A stretch of 64,000 nucleotides of DNA from Bradyrhizobium sp. DOA9 (GCF_000617845.2 NZ_DF820425.1:6020741-6084740), one strand, 5' to 3'. Shown: positions 37,286 to 46,573, counted from the first letter of the stretch. Translations and numbers: made by a program. Notes: generated from the letters alone by a model not told the origin.

Positions 37286-38047
37286 TCAATTCGGCTTTTG
37301 CGTCGGCCTGCCGTCGATCTTGGGCAATTCGCCGGCCGAGGCGGACTGATCGCCGCCGCCATTGGCGCGGCGGGCCATCTCGACGGTCAGGCGCTCGGCC
37401 GCCTCGGACGACATCAGCCCCAGAATGTCCGACATCTTGCGCGGCGCGATCGCCGAGGCGATCTCGATCAGCACGCCCATTTCGAGCCGGTCGAACACCC
37501 GCGCGGCGTCCTTGGGCTTCATGCCCTCGTACATGGTCACGAGGCCCTTCATGCGCTGGGCTTCGGCGGCCTTCTGCTCGGCCTGGGTCGCGGAGATGCG
37601 GGTTTCCACCGCCTTCATCTCCTCGACCTTGGTCTCGATGCGCTTCTCGGCGGACTTGAGCAGGCTCTCGCGGATGTCGATCTCGCGCTGGCGGGCCTCG
37701 ATCTCCTGCCGCCGCGCCTGCAACCGTTCCAGGACGGCGCGCTCCGAGGCCGAGACCTGCGGCTGGCCTTCCTCGATCTTGACCACGGTGCCCTCGGGCT
37801 TGGTCTCGGGCGCCGCGGGCTTTGGCGCTTCCTTCGGCGCGCCGTGGGTCGATCCCGTGATATCGGGATCGTCGCGGCCGGTCGGGAAATTCAGGTTCTC
37901 TTCCGCCCAGGATTTCTTGCCCTGGTTCGGCTTGTAGTCGAAGACATAGCCGCCGTTGATCGCGAGGCCCGCCACCTTCAGCATGGCGAGGCCTGCGACG
38001 GCGAGCAGGACGACGGGAATGACGCGGATGTTACGAAAGGACTTCAT
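37286..38047 (-). CDS. motE: MotE-family flagellar protein (MotC chaperone-like)
   Basis: A 253-residue protein. One N-terminal membrane helix (VIPVVLLAVAGLAMLKVAGL) is followed by a Pro-rich linker, a long coiled coil (about residues 100-180, LERLQARRQEIEARQREIDI) and a C-terminal MgtE-N-like domain (YEGMKPKDAARVFDRLEMGV, then IASAIAPRKMSDILGLM). This is the MotE layout known from rhizobia, where it stabilises the periplasmic motor protein MotC. No motC is recognised in this window; the large TPR protein downstream could be its partner (inference). Confidence 0.85.
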   Translation of the reverse strand: MKSFRNIRVIPVVLLAVAGLAMLKVAGLAINGGYVFDYKPNQGKKSWAEENLNFPTGRDDPDITGSTHGAPKEAPKPAAPETKPEGTVVKIEEGQPQVSASERAVLERLQARRQEIEARQREIDIRESLLKSAEKRIETKVEEMKAVETRISATQAEQKAAEAQRMKGLVTMYEGMKPKDAARVFDRLEMGVLIEIASAIAPRKMSDILGLMSSEAAERLTVEMARRANGGGDQSASAGELPKIDGRPTQKPN

Positions 38048-38072
38048 ACCCTGACTTCATGCGGCAAGGACT

Positions 38073-38519
38073 TCATGCGGCAAGCCCGTTGGATCGTCGG
38101 CGCTCGGAGAAGGCTTCGGCGGCGGCCGCGACCGCCTTCGCGCTCGACGGCTTGGCCGCGGGCGCGGCGACCGTCTCCGGATTGGTGACGGGACGCGCGG
38201 CGATCGCGATCTTGGACAGGCGCCGCACCACGTTGTCGGCCTCGCCGAGCTGCTTGTAGAGCTGATCGGACATCTGCGTCGCGGCGGCGAGCTGGCTGCC
38301 GAGATTCTCGTTGACGTCGCGCACCGCGAGCTTCAGCCCGCCAATCGCGCGCTCGGCGATCTCGGTCGCGGTGATCAGCTCCCCGATGACGGCCTTCAGC
38401 GAATGCTCGTCCGCCTTGAGCCGCGTCAGGCGCTTGTTGAGCATGACGCAGTAGACGATCGTCAGCATCAGCAGGATAGCCACCAGCGTCTCGATCGCCA
38501 TTCCCAGGGAGTGGTTCAT
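38073..38519 (-). CDS. DUF6468 flagellar-cluster membrane protein
   Basis: A 148-residue protein with an N-terminal membrane helix (AIETLVAILLMLTIVYCVML), then a helical region (RLTRLKADEHSLKAVIGELI) predicted as coiled coil, and an Ala/Pro-rich tail. It sits between fliM and motE in alphaproteobacterial flagellar clusters. Its start overlaps the fliM stop by 4 bp (ATGA). Function unknown. Confidence 0.8.
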   Translation of the reverse strand: MNHSLGMAIETLVAILLMLTIVYCVMLNKRLTRLKADEHSLKAVIGELITATEIAERAIGGLKLAVRDVNENLGSQLAAATQMSDQLYKQLGEADNVVRRLSKIAIAARPVTNPETVAAPAAKPSSAKAVAAAAEAFSERRRSNGLAA

Positions 38520-39718
38520 GGGGCCTCCATCATCTTGTTCTGCTCGTCAACCTTCTCGAACATCGCAAGTGTCGTACTTGGCTTGCGCAAGGGTTTCGTC
38601 ACGCGGATCGCGACACGGTCGCCGACCCGGCCCATCCGCCCCTCGGTCAGCGTGACGTCGCCGCAGCGCACGGTGACGTTGGCGTCGGCGCGCATGTCGA
38701 GCGGCAGCGTGTCGCCGACCTTGAGCCGCATCAGCTGCTTGAGCGGAATGTCGGCCTCGTAGAGCACGGCATCGACCGCGATCTCGGCCTGCACGATCTC
38801 GGTGGCGAAATGGCCCTCCCAGACCGGGTCGCGGCCGAACTTTTCGCCCATGAACATCTGGAGCAGGACGCCCCGGATCGGCTCGATGGTCGCGTAGGGC
38901 AGCAGCAGCTCGATGTTGCCGCCGCGGTCTTCCATGTCGATGCGCAGGCGCACCAGGATCGCGGCGTTGGCGGGACGGCTGATCGCGGCGAAACGCGGAT
39001 TGGTCTCGAGCCGGTCGATCGTGAAGGTCACCGGCGACAGCGGCCGGAACGCCTGCTCGGCGTCGGCCAGCACCACCTCGACCAGCCGCTTGACCAGCTC
39101 GGTCTCGATCGTGGTGTAGGGCCGGCCCTCGATGCGCAGCTGGCTGGTGCCGCGGCGGCCGCCGAGCAGCACGTCGATCATCGAATAGATCAGGTTGGAA
39201 TCGACCGTCGCCATGCCGAAGTTCTCCCACTCCTCGGCCTTGAAGACGGTGAGGACGGCGGGCAGCGGGATCGAGTTCATGTAGTCGCCGAAGCGCACCG
39301 AGGTGATGCGGTCGAGCGAGACTTCGACGTTGTCGGAGGTGAAGTTGCGCAAGGAGGTCGTCATCAACCGCACCAGGCGGTCGAAGACGATTTCGAGCAT
39401 CGGCAGGCGCTCGTAGGAGACCATCGCCGAATCGATGATCGCGCGAATGCCGGAATGGTCGTCGAGCGTGACGTCGCCGACGGTGAAGCCGAGGAGATTG
39501 TCGATCTCCTCCTGCGACAGCACCCGCTCGCCTGAATTCTTGCCGCTGCCGAGATCGCGGCTGCCGTCCTCGACCATGGCGGCCCATTGCAGGGCCATCG
39601 TCTCCGACAGCTCGTTCTCGGCGGCAGCCTTTGCCGCCTCGGCGGGATCCTCGCTGTCGAGCGAGGCCTCCCACTGGGCGGCAATTGCATCCTGGTCGAC
39701 TTGGTCGTTGCCCGCCAT
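38516..39718 (-). CDS. fliM: Flagellar motor switch protein FliM
   Basis: A 400-residue C-ring protein that binds CheY-P and sets rotation direction. It has an N-terminal acidic extension of about 65 residues, then SQEEIDNLLGF, the conserved FliM middle domain (YSMIDVLLGGRRGT) and a C-terminal SpoA/FliN-like domain (LKVGDTLPLDMRADANVTVR). It is followed with overlap by the DUF6468 gene and preceded by fliL. Confidence 0.95.
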   Translation of the reverse strand: MAGNDQVDQDAIAAQWEASLDSEDPAEAAKAAAENELSETMALQWAAMVEDGSRDLGSGKNSGERVLSQEEIDNLLGFTVGDVTLDDHSGIRAIIDSAMVSYERLPMLEIVFDRLVRLMTTSLRNFTSDNVEVSLDRITSVRFGDYMNSIPLPAVLTVFKAEEWENFGMATVDSNLIYSMIDVLLGGRRGTSQLRIEGRPYTTIETELVKRLVEVVLADAEQAFRPLSPVTFTIDRLETNPRFAAISRPANAAILVRLRIDMEDRGGNIELLLPYATIEPIRGVLLQMFMGEKFGRDPVWEGHFATEIVQAEIAVDAVLYEADIPLKQLMRLKVGDTLPLDMRADANVTVRCGDVTLTEGRMGRVGDRVAIRVTKPLRKPSTTLAMFEKVDEQNKMMEAP

Positions 39719-39737
39719 GATCCCTAGTCCGTCATGC

Positions 39738-40253
39738 TCACTGGACCACGACTTCCTTGAACAGCACGGCGCTGACCTGGATCGGGGCGACCGCCGCGTT
39801 GACGCGCTTGGTCAGCTCCTCCTTGAGGCGGAAGATGCCGGCCGAACCGTTGAGGTCGGACGGGCGCAGCTCGCGCACATAGGTCTGGAAGATGTCGGTG
39901 ACGCGCGGCATCGTAGGCTTGATCGCCTCGATCTGCTTCTCTTCCTTCAGCTCCAGCACGATTTTCAGCCGCAGATATTGCACGCGCTCGCCGGGCGAAC
40001 CGGCGAGGTTGACCATGAGGTCGGGAACGTCGACGAAAGCGGGCGGCTTCGGCGGCGGCGCGGCCTCGGCATGATGCTCGTCGCCGCCATGACGGAAGAA
40101 GAAGAACCAGGTCGCGGCGCCGCCGCCGAGCAGGGCGAGCACGCCGACGACCATGATGATGAGCTTGAGCTTGTTCTTCGGCGGAGCGGCTTCCGCGCCG
40201 TCGGCGGCTGCGCCGCCTTCTTCATTCTCTGCCATGTTGCCGCGCCCGTTCAT
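39738..40253 (-). CDS. fliL: Flagellar basal-body protein FliL
   Basis: A 171-residue protein with one membrane helix (LIIMVVGVLALLGGGAATWF) and a periplasmic domain ending VNAAVAPIQVSAVLFKEVVV. FliL rings surround the stator and modulate torque. The start at 40253 is used; an ATG at 40235 is equally possible. It is the first gene of the fliL-fliM-DUF6468-motE series, divergent from flgF. Confidence 0.93.
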   Translation of the reverse strand: MNGRGNMAENEEGGAAADGAEAAPPKNKLKLIIMVVGVLALLGGGAATWFFFFRHGGDEHHAEAAPPPKPPAFVDVPDLMVNLAGSPGERVQYLRLKIVLELKEEKQIEAIKPTMPRVTDIFQTYVRELRPSDLNGSAGIFRLKEELTKRVNAAVAPIQVSAVLFKEVVVQ

Positions 40254-40617
40254 CTCTCAAAGGGGTCGAAAGAGCGAAGCCTCCTGGCAGACCGTGACGC
40301 GATACGAATGCCCCAGCGCGATGCGCTCCTCTGATGCGCAAACGCTACGGTAATAATGGTTAACGGAATCTTTCCATTGGGCCTCTGCTAGGAAAAATCT
40401 GCCGGGCAAACATGGCTAACAGAACCTTTCTGCCGCCCGCCCGCGCCCGTCGAAAATCGACAAGCAATTGAAAATACATGTCTTTTTTGAGTGGCACGGC
40501 TTTCGCTGAGAGAGGGCCGAGACCTCACGGCTTGGGAGAGCCCGACGGTCTCGGTCACGGGGTCCGCCAGGGCGCTTGGGAGAGCGAAATGGCAGATCCG
40601 CTCAGGGGAGATTTCCG
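40254..40617. promoter_or_regulatory. Divergent fliL/flgF control region
   Basis: A 364-bp gene-free gap. It holds an ATGGTTAA half-box at 40356-40363 (the CtrA half-site TTAACCAT on the other strand), without a matching second half. A candidate sigma-54 promoter for flgF lies at 40492-40506: TGGCAC, 5 bp, then TCGC, with the GG and GC pairs 10 bp apart and about 110 bp before the flgF start. Both assignments are inference. Confidence 0.5.
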
Positions 40618-41382
40618 ATGCAGAACGCGCGTCTGATCGGCTTGTCACGGCAGATGACGTTGGAACGGCAGATCGATGTCATCGCCAACAACGTCGCCAA
40701 TGCCAACACCAACGGCTTCAAGTCCGACCATTCGCTGTTCGAGGAATACCTCAACTCGAACGCGCGTGAGGACAATTTCATCGGCCGCGACCGCCGGGTC
40801 TCCTATGTCCAGGACCGCGGCACCTTCCGCAACATCAGCCAGGGGCCGATGGAGCCGACCAACAATCCGCTCGACATGGCGATCAACGGCGGCGCCTATT
40901 TCGCGGTGCAGGCCAATGGCGGCGGCGAGTTCTATACCCGCGACGGCAAGTTCTCGCTCAACAGCACCGGCCAGCTCGTCACGGCCGACGGCAATCTCGT
41001 GCTTGGCAATGCCGGCCCGATCACCTTCCAGCCGACCGACCACGACATCAACGTCGCGCCCGACGGCACCGTCACCGTGCTCGAGGGCACGGCGCGAACC
41101 GACTCGATCCGCGGCAAGATCCGCATGGTTTCGTTCGACGACCCGGCCAAGCTGACCAAGCTCGGCGCCAATCTCTATGCCGCCGGCGCGGCGAACCAGC
41201 AGCCCGACACCAAGTCCACCCTGCAGCAGGGCTATGTCGAGAAGTCGAACGTGAATGCGGTCGGCGAGATGACCCGCATGGTCGAAGTCATGCGCAGCTA
41301 CACCGCGATCGCCAACCTGCTGCAGCAGCAGAGCGACCTCCACAAATCGGCGATCGAGAAGCTCGCCGACGTTCCGGCCTGA
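40618..41382 (+). CDS. flgF: Flagellar rod protein FlgF
   Basis: A 254-residue distal/proximal rod subunit. N-terminal rod signature: DVIANNVANANTNGFKSDHS. The C-terminal helix reads MTRMVEVMRSYTAIANLLQQ. The ATG at 40618 fits the rod signature and follows GGGGAG. It is first of flgF-flgG-flgA-flgH, 16 bp before flgG. Confidence 0.95.
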   Translation: MQNARLIGLSRQMTLERQIDVIANNVANANTNGFKSDHSLFEEYLNSNAREDNFIGRDRRVSYVQDRGTFRNISQGPMEPTNNPLDMAINGGAYFAVQANGGGEFYTRDGKFSLNSTGQLVTADGNLVLGNAGPITFQPTDHDINVAPDGTVTVLEGTARTDSIRGKIRMVSFDDPAKLTKLGANLYAAGAANQQPDTKSTLQQGYVEKSNVNAVGEMTRMVEVMRSYTAIANLLQQQSDLHKSAIEKLADVPA

Positions 41383-41398
41383 TTGAAGGAGAACTGAG

Positions 41399-42187
41399 AT
41401 GCAGGCGCTTCACACCGCAGCGACCGGAATGGCGGCACAGGAACTCAACGTTCAGGTGATCTCCAACAACATCGCGAATCTGCGCACCACCGGCTTCAAG
41501 AAGCAGACGGCGGCATTCCAGGACCTGATCTACGAGCACGTCCGCCGCGTCGGCGCCCAGTCGTCGGACCAGGGCACCATCCTGCCGGTCGGCGTCGACA
41601 TCGGCGGCGGCGTCAAGACCGTCGGCACGCCGCGCAGCATGACGCAAGGCACGCTGTCGCAGACCGGCAACGACCTCGATCTCGCGATCTCGGGCGAGGG
41701 CTTCTTCAAGATCCTGATGCCCGACGGCACCTTCCAGTACACCCGCGACGGCACCTTCCAGATGGACAATCAGGGCCGCGTCGTCACCGCGCAGGGCAAC
41801 CCGGTGCAGCCCACCATCACCATCCCGAACAACGCCTCGGGCATCAGCGTGAGCGAGCAGGGCCAGGTCTCGGTGACGCTGCCGGGCTCATCGACGTCCT
41901 CGATCGTCGGCCAGATCGGCATCACCCGCTTCATCAACAAGGCGGGCCTGCAGCCGGTCGGCAACAACCAGTTCACCGAAACCCCGTCCTCCGGCGCACC
42001 GCAGGACGGCACGGCGAACTCCGAAGGTTACGGCAAGATCACGCAGGGCAGCCTGGAACAGGCCAATGTCGACGTCGTCTCGGAGATGAGCGACCTGATC
42101 GCCGCCCAGCGTGCCTACGAGATGAACGCCAAGGTGATCAGCGCCGCCGACCAGATGATGCAATCGACCACGGCGCTGTTCCGTTGA
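41399..42187 (+). CDS. flgG: Flagellar distal rod protein FlgG
   Basis: A 262-residue distal rod subunit. It starts MQALHTAATGMAAQELNVQV, followed by ISNNIANLRTTGFKKQ. It ends with SDLIAAQRAYEMNAKVISAA and DQMM, as in other FlgG proteins. Length matches the family closely. GAAGGAGAA precedes the start. Confidence 0.96.
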   Translation: MQALHTAATGMAAQELNVQVISNNIANLRTTGFKKQTAAFQDLIYEHVRRVGAQSSDQGTILPVGVDIGGGVKTVGTPRSMTQGTLSQTGNDLDLAISGEGFFKILMPDGTFQYTRDGTFQMDNQGRVVTAQGNPVQPTITIPNNASGISVSEQGQVSVTLPGSSTSSIVGQIGITRFINKAGLQPVGNNQFTETPSSGAPQDGTANSEGYGKITQGSLEQANVDVVSEMSDLIAAQRAYEMNAKVISAADQMMQSTTALFR

Positions 42188-42197
42188 GGTGATGACG

Positions 42198-43337
42198 ATG
42201 ATCCGCGCCACCCTCGCCGCCATCTCCACCCTGCTCGCGCTGGCCTTGCCGGCAGCGGCCGCCGACGATTTCATCGCCGCGCCGACGCTGCGGGCAAGCG
42301 TCACGGTGACCTCGGACGTGGTGCGGGTCGGCGATCTCATCGACAACGCCGGGTCGGCTGCGCTGATTCCGGTCTACCGCTCGCCCGATCTCGGCACCAC
42401 CGGCACGCTGACGGTCGGCCAGCTGCTGTCGGTGCTGCGGGCTAAGCAGGTGATCGGCGTCATGACCGGCGACATCAAGGAGGTCCAGGTCACCCGCCTC
42501 GCCCGCACGCTCGCGAGCAAGGATATCGAGAACGCGGTCGCCGCCGCGCTCGAGCGCCGCTTCGGCCTCGGCGACGCCGCCAACATCACCATCACGTTCG
42601 ACCGCAGCGTCGCCGAGATGCGGCTCGACGCCTCCAACAGCGGCGCGCTGCAGCCGGTCGCAACCCGCTATGATGCCCGCAGCGGCCGTTTCGACGTCGC
42701 CTTCGAGATCGCCAAGGACGGCAATGCCGCGCCGACCAAGCTGCGCTTCACCGGCACCGCGATCGAGACGGTGGAAGTGGCCGTGCTGACGCGCGACATC
42801 GACCGCGCCGAGCTTCTGAAATCCTCCGACCTGTCGTTGGAGCGTCGTCCGAAGGCCGAGGTCGCCGGCGAGCCTGCCTCGCGCGACCGCAGCATCGGCA
42901 TGCAGCTGCGCCGCGGAATGCGCGCGGGCACGCCGATCCGCGCCGCCGACCTCGTCAAGCCCGACTTCGTGGTGCGCGATCAGGCCGTCACCATCATCTA
43001 CCAGGTGCCCGGCCTCTATCTCACCACGCGCGGCAAGGCGATCGAGAGCGGCGCCGAGGGCGACACCGTCAGCGTGCTCAATCTGCAGTCCAAGCGCACG
43101 CTGAGCGGCGTCGTCACCGGCCGCGGCCAGGTGACGGTCCAGGGCGCCAGCCAGTCCGCACCGATGGCACCGGCGGTCGAGCAGACCTCCTCGGTCAGGC
43201 GCGACAACGTGCCCGCGGCCGCCGCCCTGGCGCAGAGCCTGGTCCAGACGCCCACGGCCGAGATCGCCCAAGCCCAGATCCCGCAAGCCCAGATTCCGCA
43301 AGTTCGCCTCTCGCAAGCTCCAGCCAAGTCAGAGTAG
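42198..43337 (+). CDS. flgA: Flagellar P-ring chaperone FlgA with C-terminal extension
   Basis: A 379-residue periplasmic chaperone for P-ring assembly. It has a signal peptide (RATLAAISTLLALALPAAAA) and a SAF/FlgA domain in the C-terminal half (RGMRAGTPIRAADLVKPDFV). The last 60 residues form an extension with repeats (AQAQIPQAQIPQVRLSQAPA). The gene starts almost on the flgG stop; of several starts, ATG 42198 has the best distance from GAGG (ATG 42192 and GTG 42189 are alternatives). Confidence 0.9.
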   Translation: MIRATLAAISTLLALALPAAAADDFIAAPTLRASVTVTSDVVRVGDLIDNAGSAALIPVYRSPDLGTTGTLTVGQLLSVLRAKQVIGVMTGDIKEVQVTRLARTLASKDIENAVAAALERRFGLGDAANITITFDRSVAEMRLDASNSGALQPVATRYDARSGRFDVAFEIAKDGNAAPTKLRFTGTAIETVEVAVLTRDIDRAELLKSSDLSLERRPKAEVAGEPASRDRSIGMQLRRGMRAGTPIRAADLVKPDFVVRDQAVTIIYQVPGLYLTTRGKAIESGAEGDTVSVLNLQSKRTLSGVVTGRGQVTVQGASQSAPMAPAVEQTSSVRRDNVPAAAALAQSLVQTPTAEIAQAQIPQAQIPQVRLSQAPAKSE

Positions 43338-43341
43338 ATTC

Positions 43342-44106
43342 ATGTCCACGTTCAGTTCGGCCTCCCGCCTTCGTCGCATCGCGATCTCCGCCCTGCTGCT
43401 GGCGACTTGCGCCTTGGCGAGCGGCTGCTCCTCGATCGACCGCCTGTCGCAGATCGGCGAGCAGCCGAAGCTGTCGGCGATCGACAATCCGACCACGCAG
43501 CCCGGCTACAAGCCGGTGCAGATGCCGATGCCGAAGCCCGAGGTCGCCTCCTACAATCCGAACTCGCTGTGGCGCAACGGCAGCCGCGCCTTCTTCAAGG
43601 ACCAGCGCGCCCGCCAGGTCGGCGATCTCCTGACCGTGGCCGTGAACATCACCGACAAGGCCAACATCGAGAACGACACCTCGCGCAGCCGCAGCAACAA
43701 GGAAGATTCCGGGATCACCGACTTCATCGGCTCCCAGACGATCACCCAGGCCAACAAGATCCTGCCCGGCCGCATCCTGACCGCCGACTCGACCTCGTCG
43801 AGCGAGGGCAAGGGCAGCGTCGATCGCAAGGAAGCCCTGCAGACCAACGTCGCCGCCGTGGTGACCCAGGTGCTGCCGAACGGCAATTTGGTCGTCGAAG
43901 GCAAGCAGGAGATCCGCGTCAACTTCGAGATTCGCGAGCTGATCGTCGCCGGCATCGTGCGGCCTGAGGACATCCAGAGCGACAACACGATCGATTCCAC
44001 CAAGATCGCCCAGGCCCGCATCGCCTATGGCGGCCGCGGCCAGATCACCGACGTGCAGCAGCCGCGCTACGGCCAGCAGGTCATGGACGTGCTGCTGCCC
44101 TTCTAA
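43342..44106 (+). CDS. flgH: Flagellar L-ring protein FlgH
   Basis: A 254-residue outer-membrane lipoprotein forming the L ring. Lipobox LASGC lies near residue 29. Conserved segments: RQVGDLLTVAVNITDKANIE and NLVVEGKQEIRVNFEIRELI. It lies 4 bp after flgA and ends in a strong hairpin terminator. Confidence 0.95.
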   Translation: MSTFSSASRLRRIAISALLLATCALASGCSSIDRLSQIGEQPKLSAIDNPTTQPGYKPVQMPMPKPEVASYNPNSLWRNGSRAFFKDQRARQVGDLLTVAVNITDKANIENDTSRSRSNKEDSGITDFIGSQTITQANKILPGRILTADSTSSSEGKGSVDRKEALQTNVAAVVTQVLPNGNLVVEGKQEIRVNFEIRELIVAGIVRPEDIQSDNTIDSTKIAQARIAYGGRGQITDVQQPRYGQQVMDVLLPF

Positions 44107-44168
44107 GCTTCTTCAAGAGCTCCCACATCGTGCTCGCGAAACCTAGGCGCGAACGACGATGTACAACG

Positions 44169-44236
44169 CGGCCTCCGGTAGCTCCCCTGCCGGAGGCCGC
44201 ATGTATTTTGCCTGCGCCGCCGAAGCGGCGCAGGCA
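44169..44236. terminator. Two consecutive hairpins between flgH and the PcfJ-like gene
   Basis: The first has 11-bp arms GCGGCCTCCGG (44169-44179) and CCGGAGGCCGC (44191-44201), followed by ATGTATTTT, and should end flgH. The second has 11-bp arms GCCTGCGCCGC (44211-44221) and GCGGCGCAGGC (44226-44236) with a CGAA loop, just after the convergent gene's stop. Confidence 0.8.
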
Positions 44237-44240
44237 TCTC

Positions 44241-45407
44241 TCACAGCAGCATGATCCCGCGCGCCTGCGCCCACCGCTGGAGGATCTTGCACTCCTCGGG
44301 ATGCGGCGGGCGGTTCGCAAACCCGCGAACCTGAACTGCCCGAAAACGGGTATCAAGCTCGATGGTCAGTAGCCGCTGGACGTCACCCGAGACACGGCGA
44401 CGGAGCGACCAGATCGAGGCATGCCCGGCAATGCACTTTGTCGCGTAAGTGGCGACGCAGTGACGCATACTGCGCGTCTCAGCCACGAGATCGGCTGCGG
44501 TCCGCAACTGGACCACAACATATTCTTCGCGCTTGGCCCGGTCCTTGGACGATTTGGTCCATGACCAGTCCGCGATCGCTGCACCGAGCCAACGGTCCTC
44601 GCTCTGCTCGGGGCCTGCTGCCAGCCCCCGCGCACGGTTTCGCGCCGCCTCGGCGCGACGGCGTGCGGCCTCGATACGCGCAATCGCATCGAGATCGCGA
44701 TGCCATTCGCGCATCTGCCGCCCAAGCGAGATCAGTGAACGCCCCTTGAGGGTGTACTCGGGATCACGCCGGTGGCAATCGGCGAGGTAGTCATGGAAGT
44801 CATCCATGTCCTCGACCGTGGTCGGATGCGCGCAGAAGAACCGCACCACCTCGCGCCAGAAGCGATGCTGAGCGCGCTGCGTCTGCGTGATCCTGGTGCG
44901 CGCGATCCGCATCGCAACAGCGGGATCGGTCGCATAGGATCGCGCAATCGCCTGCCAGATCGCAGCCTCGAAGCCGACCTGCCCCAACGGATTGAGGAAC
45001 GCATGGACCTCCTTGCGAGACAGCCATTCGGCCGCACCGGCAGCGTAGAGCGAACCGCCGCCGGCCGCCGCGATGTACCAGCGCTTGCGCAAACGAATCT
45101 CGCCGGCGTCCAGTCCCGCGCCGTCGATCCAGATCTGCTCCAGATGCTCGGCAACAGGATAGCGCGCGAACAGATAGCGAGCCGCGGCAAGACGAAGACG
45201 CGCGGCATCGCGGGTCTTCATGCGCGGCTGCCAGGCCTCGGCATCGCGCACGATGTCGGCCTCGAAGCCACGCCTGGCTTCGTCGATCGCGGTCTCGAAA
45301 TCCGGTGGAGGACGCGTCCGCTGCGACACATGCCGCAGCGACAGCTCATAGGCTTCAACCCGCGCGCGCTCGGCCTCCCGCCGGCGCTGAATCAATGACT
45401 GTGCCAT
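44241..45407 (-). CDS. PcfJ-domain protein
   Basis: A 388-residue protein. The C-terminal 110 residues match the PcfJ domain: AETRSMRHCVATYATKC, then GHASIWSLRRRVSGDVQRLL, and FANRPPHPEECKILQRWAQA. The N-terminal half is Arg/Ala-rich and helical with no recognised motif. PcfJ proteins are best known from plasmids and phages and have no defined biochemical role. It sits inside the flagellar locus, convergent with flgH. Confidence 0.8.
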   Translation of the reverse strand: MAQSLIQRRREAERARVEAYELSLRHVSQRTRPPPDFETAIDEARRGFEADIVRDAEAWQPRMKTRDAARLRLAAARYLFARYPVAEHLEQIWIDGAGLDAGEIRLRKRWYIAAAGGGSLYAAGAAEWLSRKEVHAFLNPLGQVGFEAAIWQAIARSYATDPAVAMRIARTRITQTQRAQHRFWREVVRFFCAHPTTVEDMDDFHDYLADCHRRDPEYTLKGRSLISLGRQMREWHRDLDAIARIEAARRRAEAARNRARGLAAGPEQSEDRWLGAAIADWSWTKSSKDRAKREEYVVVQLRTAADLVAETRSMRHCVATYATKCIAGHASIWSLRRRVSGDVQRLLTIELDTRFRAVQVRGFANRPPHPEECKILQRWAQARGIMLL

Positions 45408-45787
45408 TGTCGTTCAACATGATTGGATGACTGTCAGCCGGACGCACTGAGAGCGTCGGCACGAAATGTGTCGATCGCCACAAAGTACTCACGGCTGGTC
45501 TCCTCATCGTTGAACGTACGGGTTGAATGGGACGGGGCTCATAGACCCGATTGCGGGCGAGCGCAAGATGTCTCTGTCGGATGGAGGCAGAAGCTGCACA
45601 CCACCAGCGAAGCTCGCGACATTTTGGCAACGTTGCTGCGTCAAGCTCTGCCATTGAGGGCACAGTATTCCGGCCAGCCCCACTGTCATCGTCCGCGAAG
45701 GCGGACGATCCAGTACTCCGGGACATTCGTGGTTGCACTCATGCAGCGCGGCGTACTGGATTCCCCGCCTTCGCGGGGAATGACGAC
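45408..45787. repeat. Intergenic stretch with palindromic repeat, class D
   Basis: From 45408 to 45684 no gene or signal is recognised. From 45685 to 45787 lies an inverted repeat whose left arm contains GTCATCGTCCGCGAAGGCGG and ACGATCCAGTACTCCG. Its right arm contains CGTACTGGATTCCCCGCCTT followed by CGCGGGGAATGACGAC. It is unlike class A in sequence but similar in size and layout. Confidence 0.75.
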
Positions 45788-45793
45788 GGCCCC

Positions 45794-46573
45794 TCACGTA
45801 AACTCCGCCTCCACCACGCCGAGCCCGTCCAGCTCCATCCGCACCTTGTCGCCCGGCTTCAGCCACAGCGTCTTCACCAGGCTGCCGGTGAGCACGAGCT
45901 GCCCGGCGTGCAGCGCCTTGCCCTCGGCAGCGAGATGGTTGGCGAGCCAGGCGAGCGCGTTGTGGGGATGGCCGAGCACGTCGGCGCCGGTGCCGCTACT
46001 GACCTCCTCGCCGTTGACGATGGCGCGGCCCTTGACCGCCTTGAGGTCCGGCACCGACGAGCGCGGGACCGAGGGACCCAGCACGCAGCCGGCGGCGAAG
46101 AAATCGTCGGCGATCAAGGTCGGCGCGCCCATCGTCTCCCATTTCACGTAGCGGTCGTCGACGACCTCGATCGCGGGATGGTAGGCCTCAACCGCCTCGC
46201 CGACCCATTCGGCCGTGAACGGCGCTTCGCCTGCGGCAAGGTCCCGCTTCAGCCGCACCGCGATCTCGCATTCGACGCCGACCCGGACATAGTTGGAGGC
46301 GGCCAGCTTGGCGCCGCTGTCATGGACGCCCTTCTGGAACACGCCGCCACCGCAGGGATGCGGAATCCCGATGTACTCCTGCATCACCTGGCTGGTGCAG
46401 CCGATCTTGTAGCCGACGAGCGGGCCGACATGGGCCAGCAGCAGATCGTGCAGGGTGCGCTGGACCTGATAGCCCTCGGCTTCGTCCGCAGGGGGCCGCT
46501 CCAGCGCCGCGAGCGGGGCATGGTTGCGGCGCGCCAGCGCGATCGCCTTTGCGGCTTCGAGAATCCTGTCCAT
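45794..46573 (-). CDS. 2-keto-4-pentenoate hydratase-like protein (FAH/MhpD family)
   Basis: A 259-residue metal-dependent hydratase or decarboxylase of the MhpD/fumarylacetoacetase fold. Visible motifs: LVGYKIGCTSQVMQEYIGIP, GVECEIAVRLKRDL (metal-binding Glu residues) and HPHNALAWLANHLA. Such enzymes hydrate 2-hydroxypenta-2,4-dienoate in aromatic meta-cleavage pathways. No other pathway gene is nearby, so the substrate is open. Confidence 0.85.
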   Translation of the reverse strand: MDRILEAAKAIALARRNHAPLAALERPPADEAEGYQVQRTLHDLLLAHVGPLVGYKIGCTSQVMQEYIGIPHPCGGGVFQKGVHDSGAKLAASNYVRVGVECEIAVRLKRDLAAGEAPFTAEWVGEAVEAYHPAIEVVDDRYVKWETMGAPTLIADDFFAAGCVLGPSVPRSSVPDLKAVKGRAIVNGEEVSSGTGADVLGHPHNALAWLANHLAAEGKALHAGQLVLTGSLVKTLWLKPGDKVRMELDGLGVVEAEFT

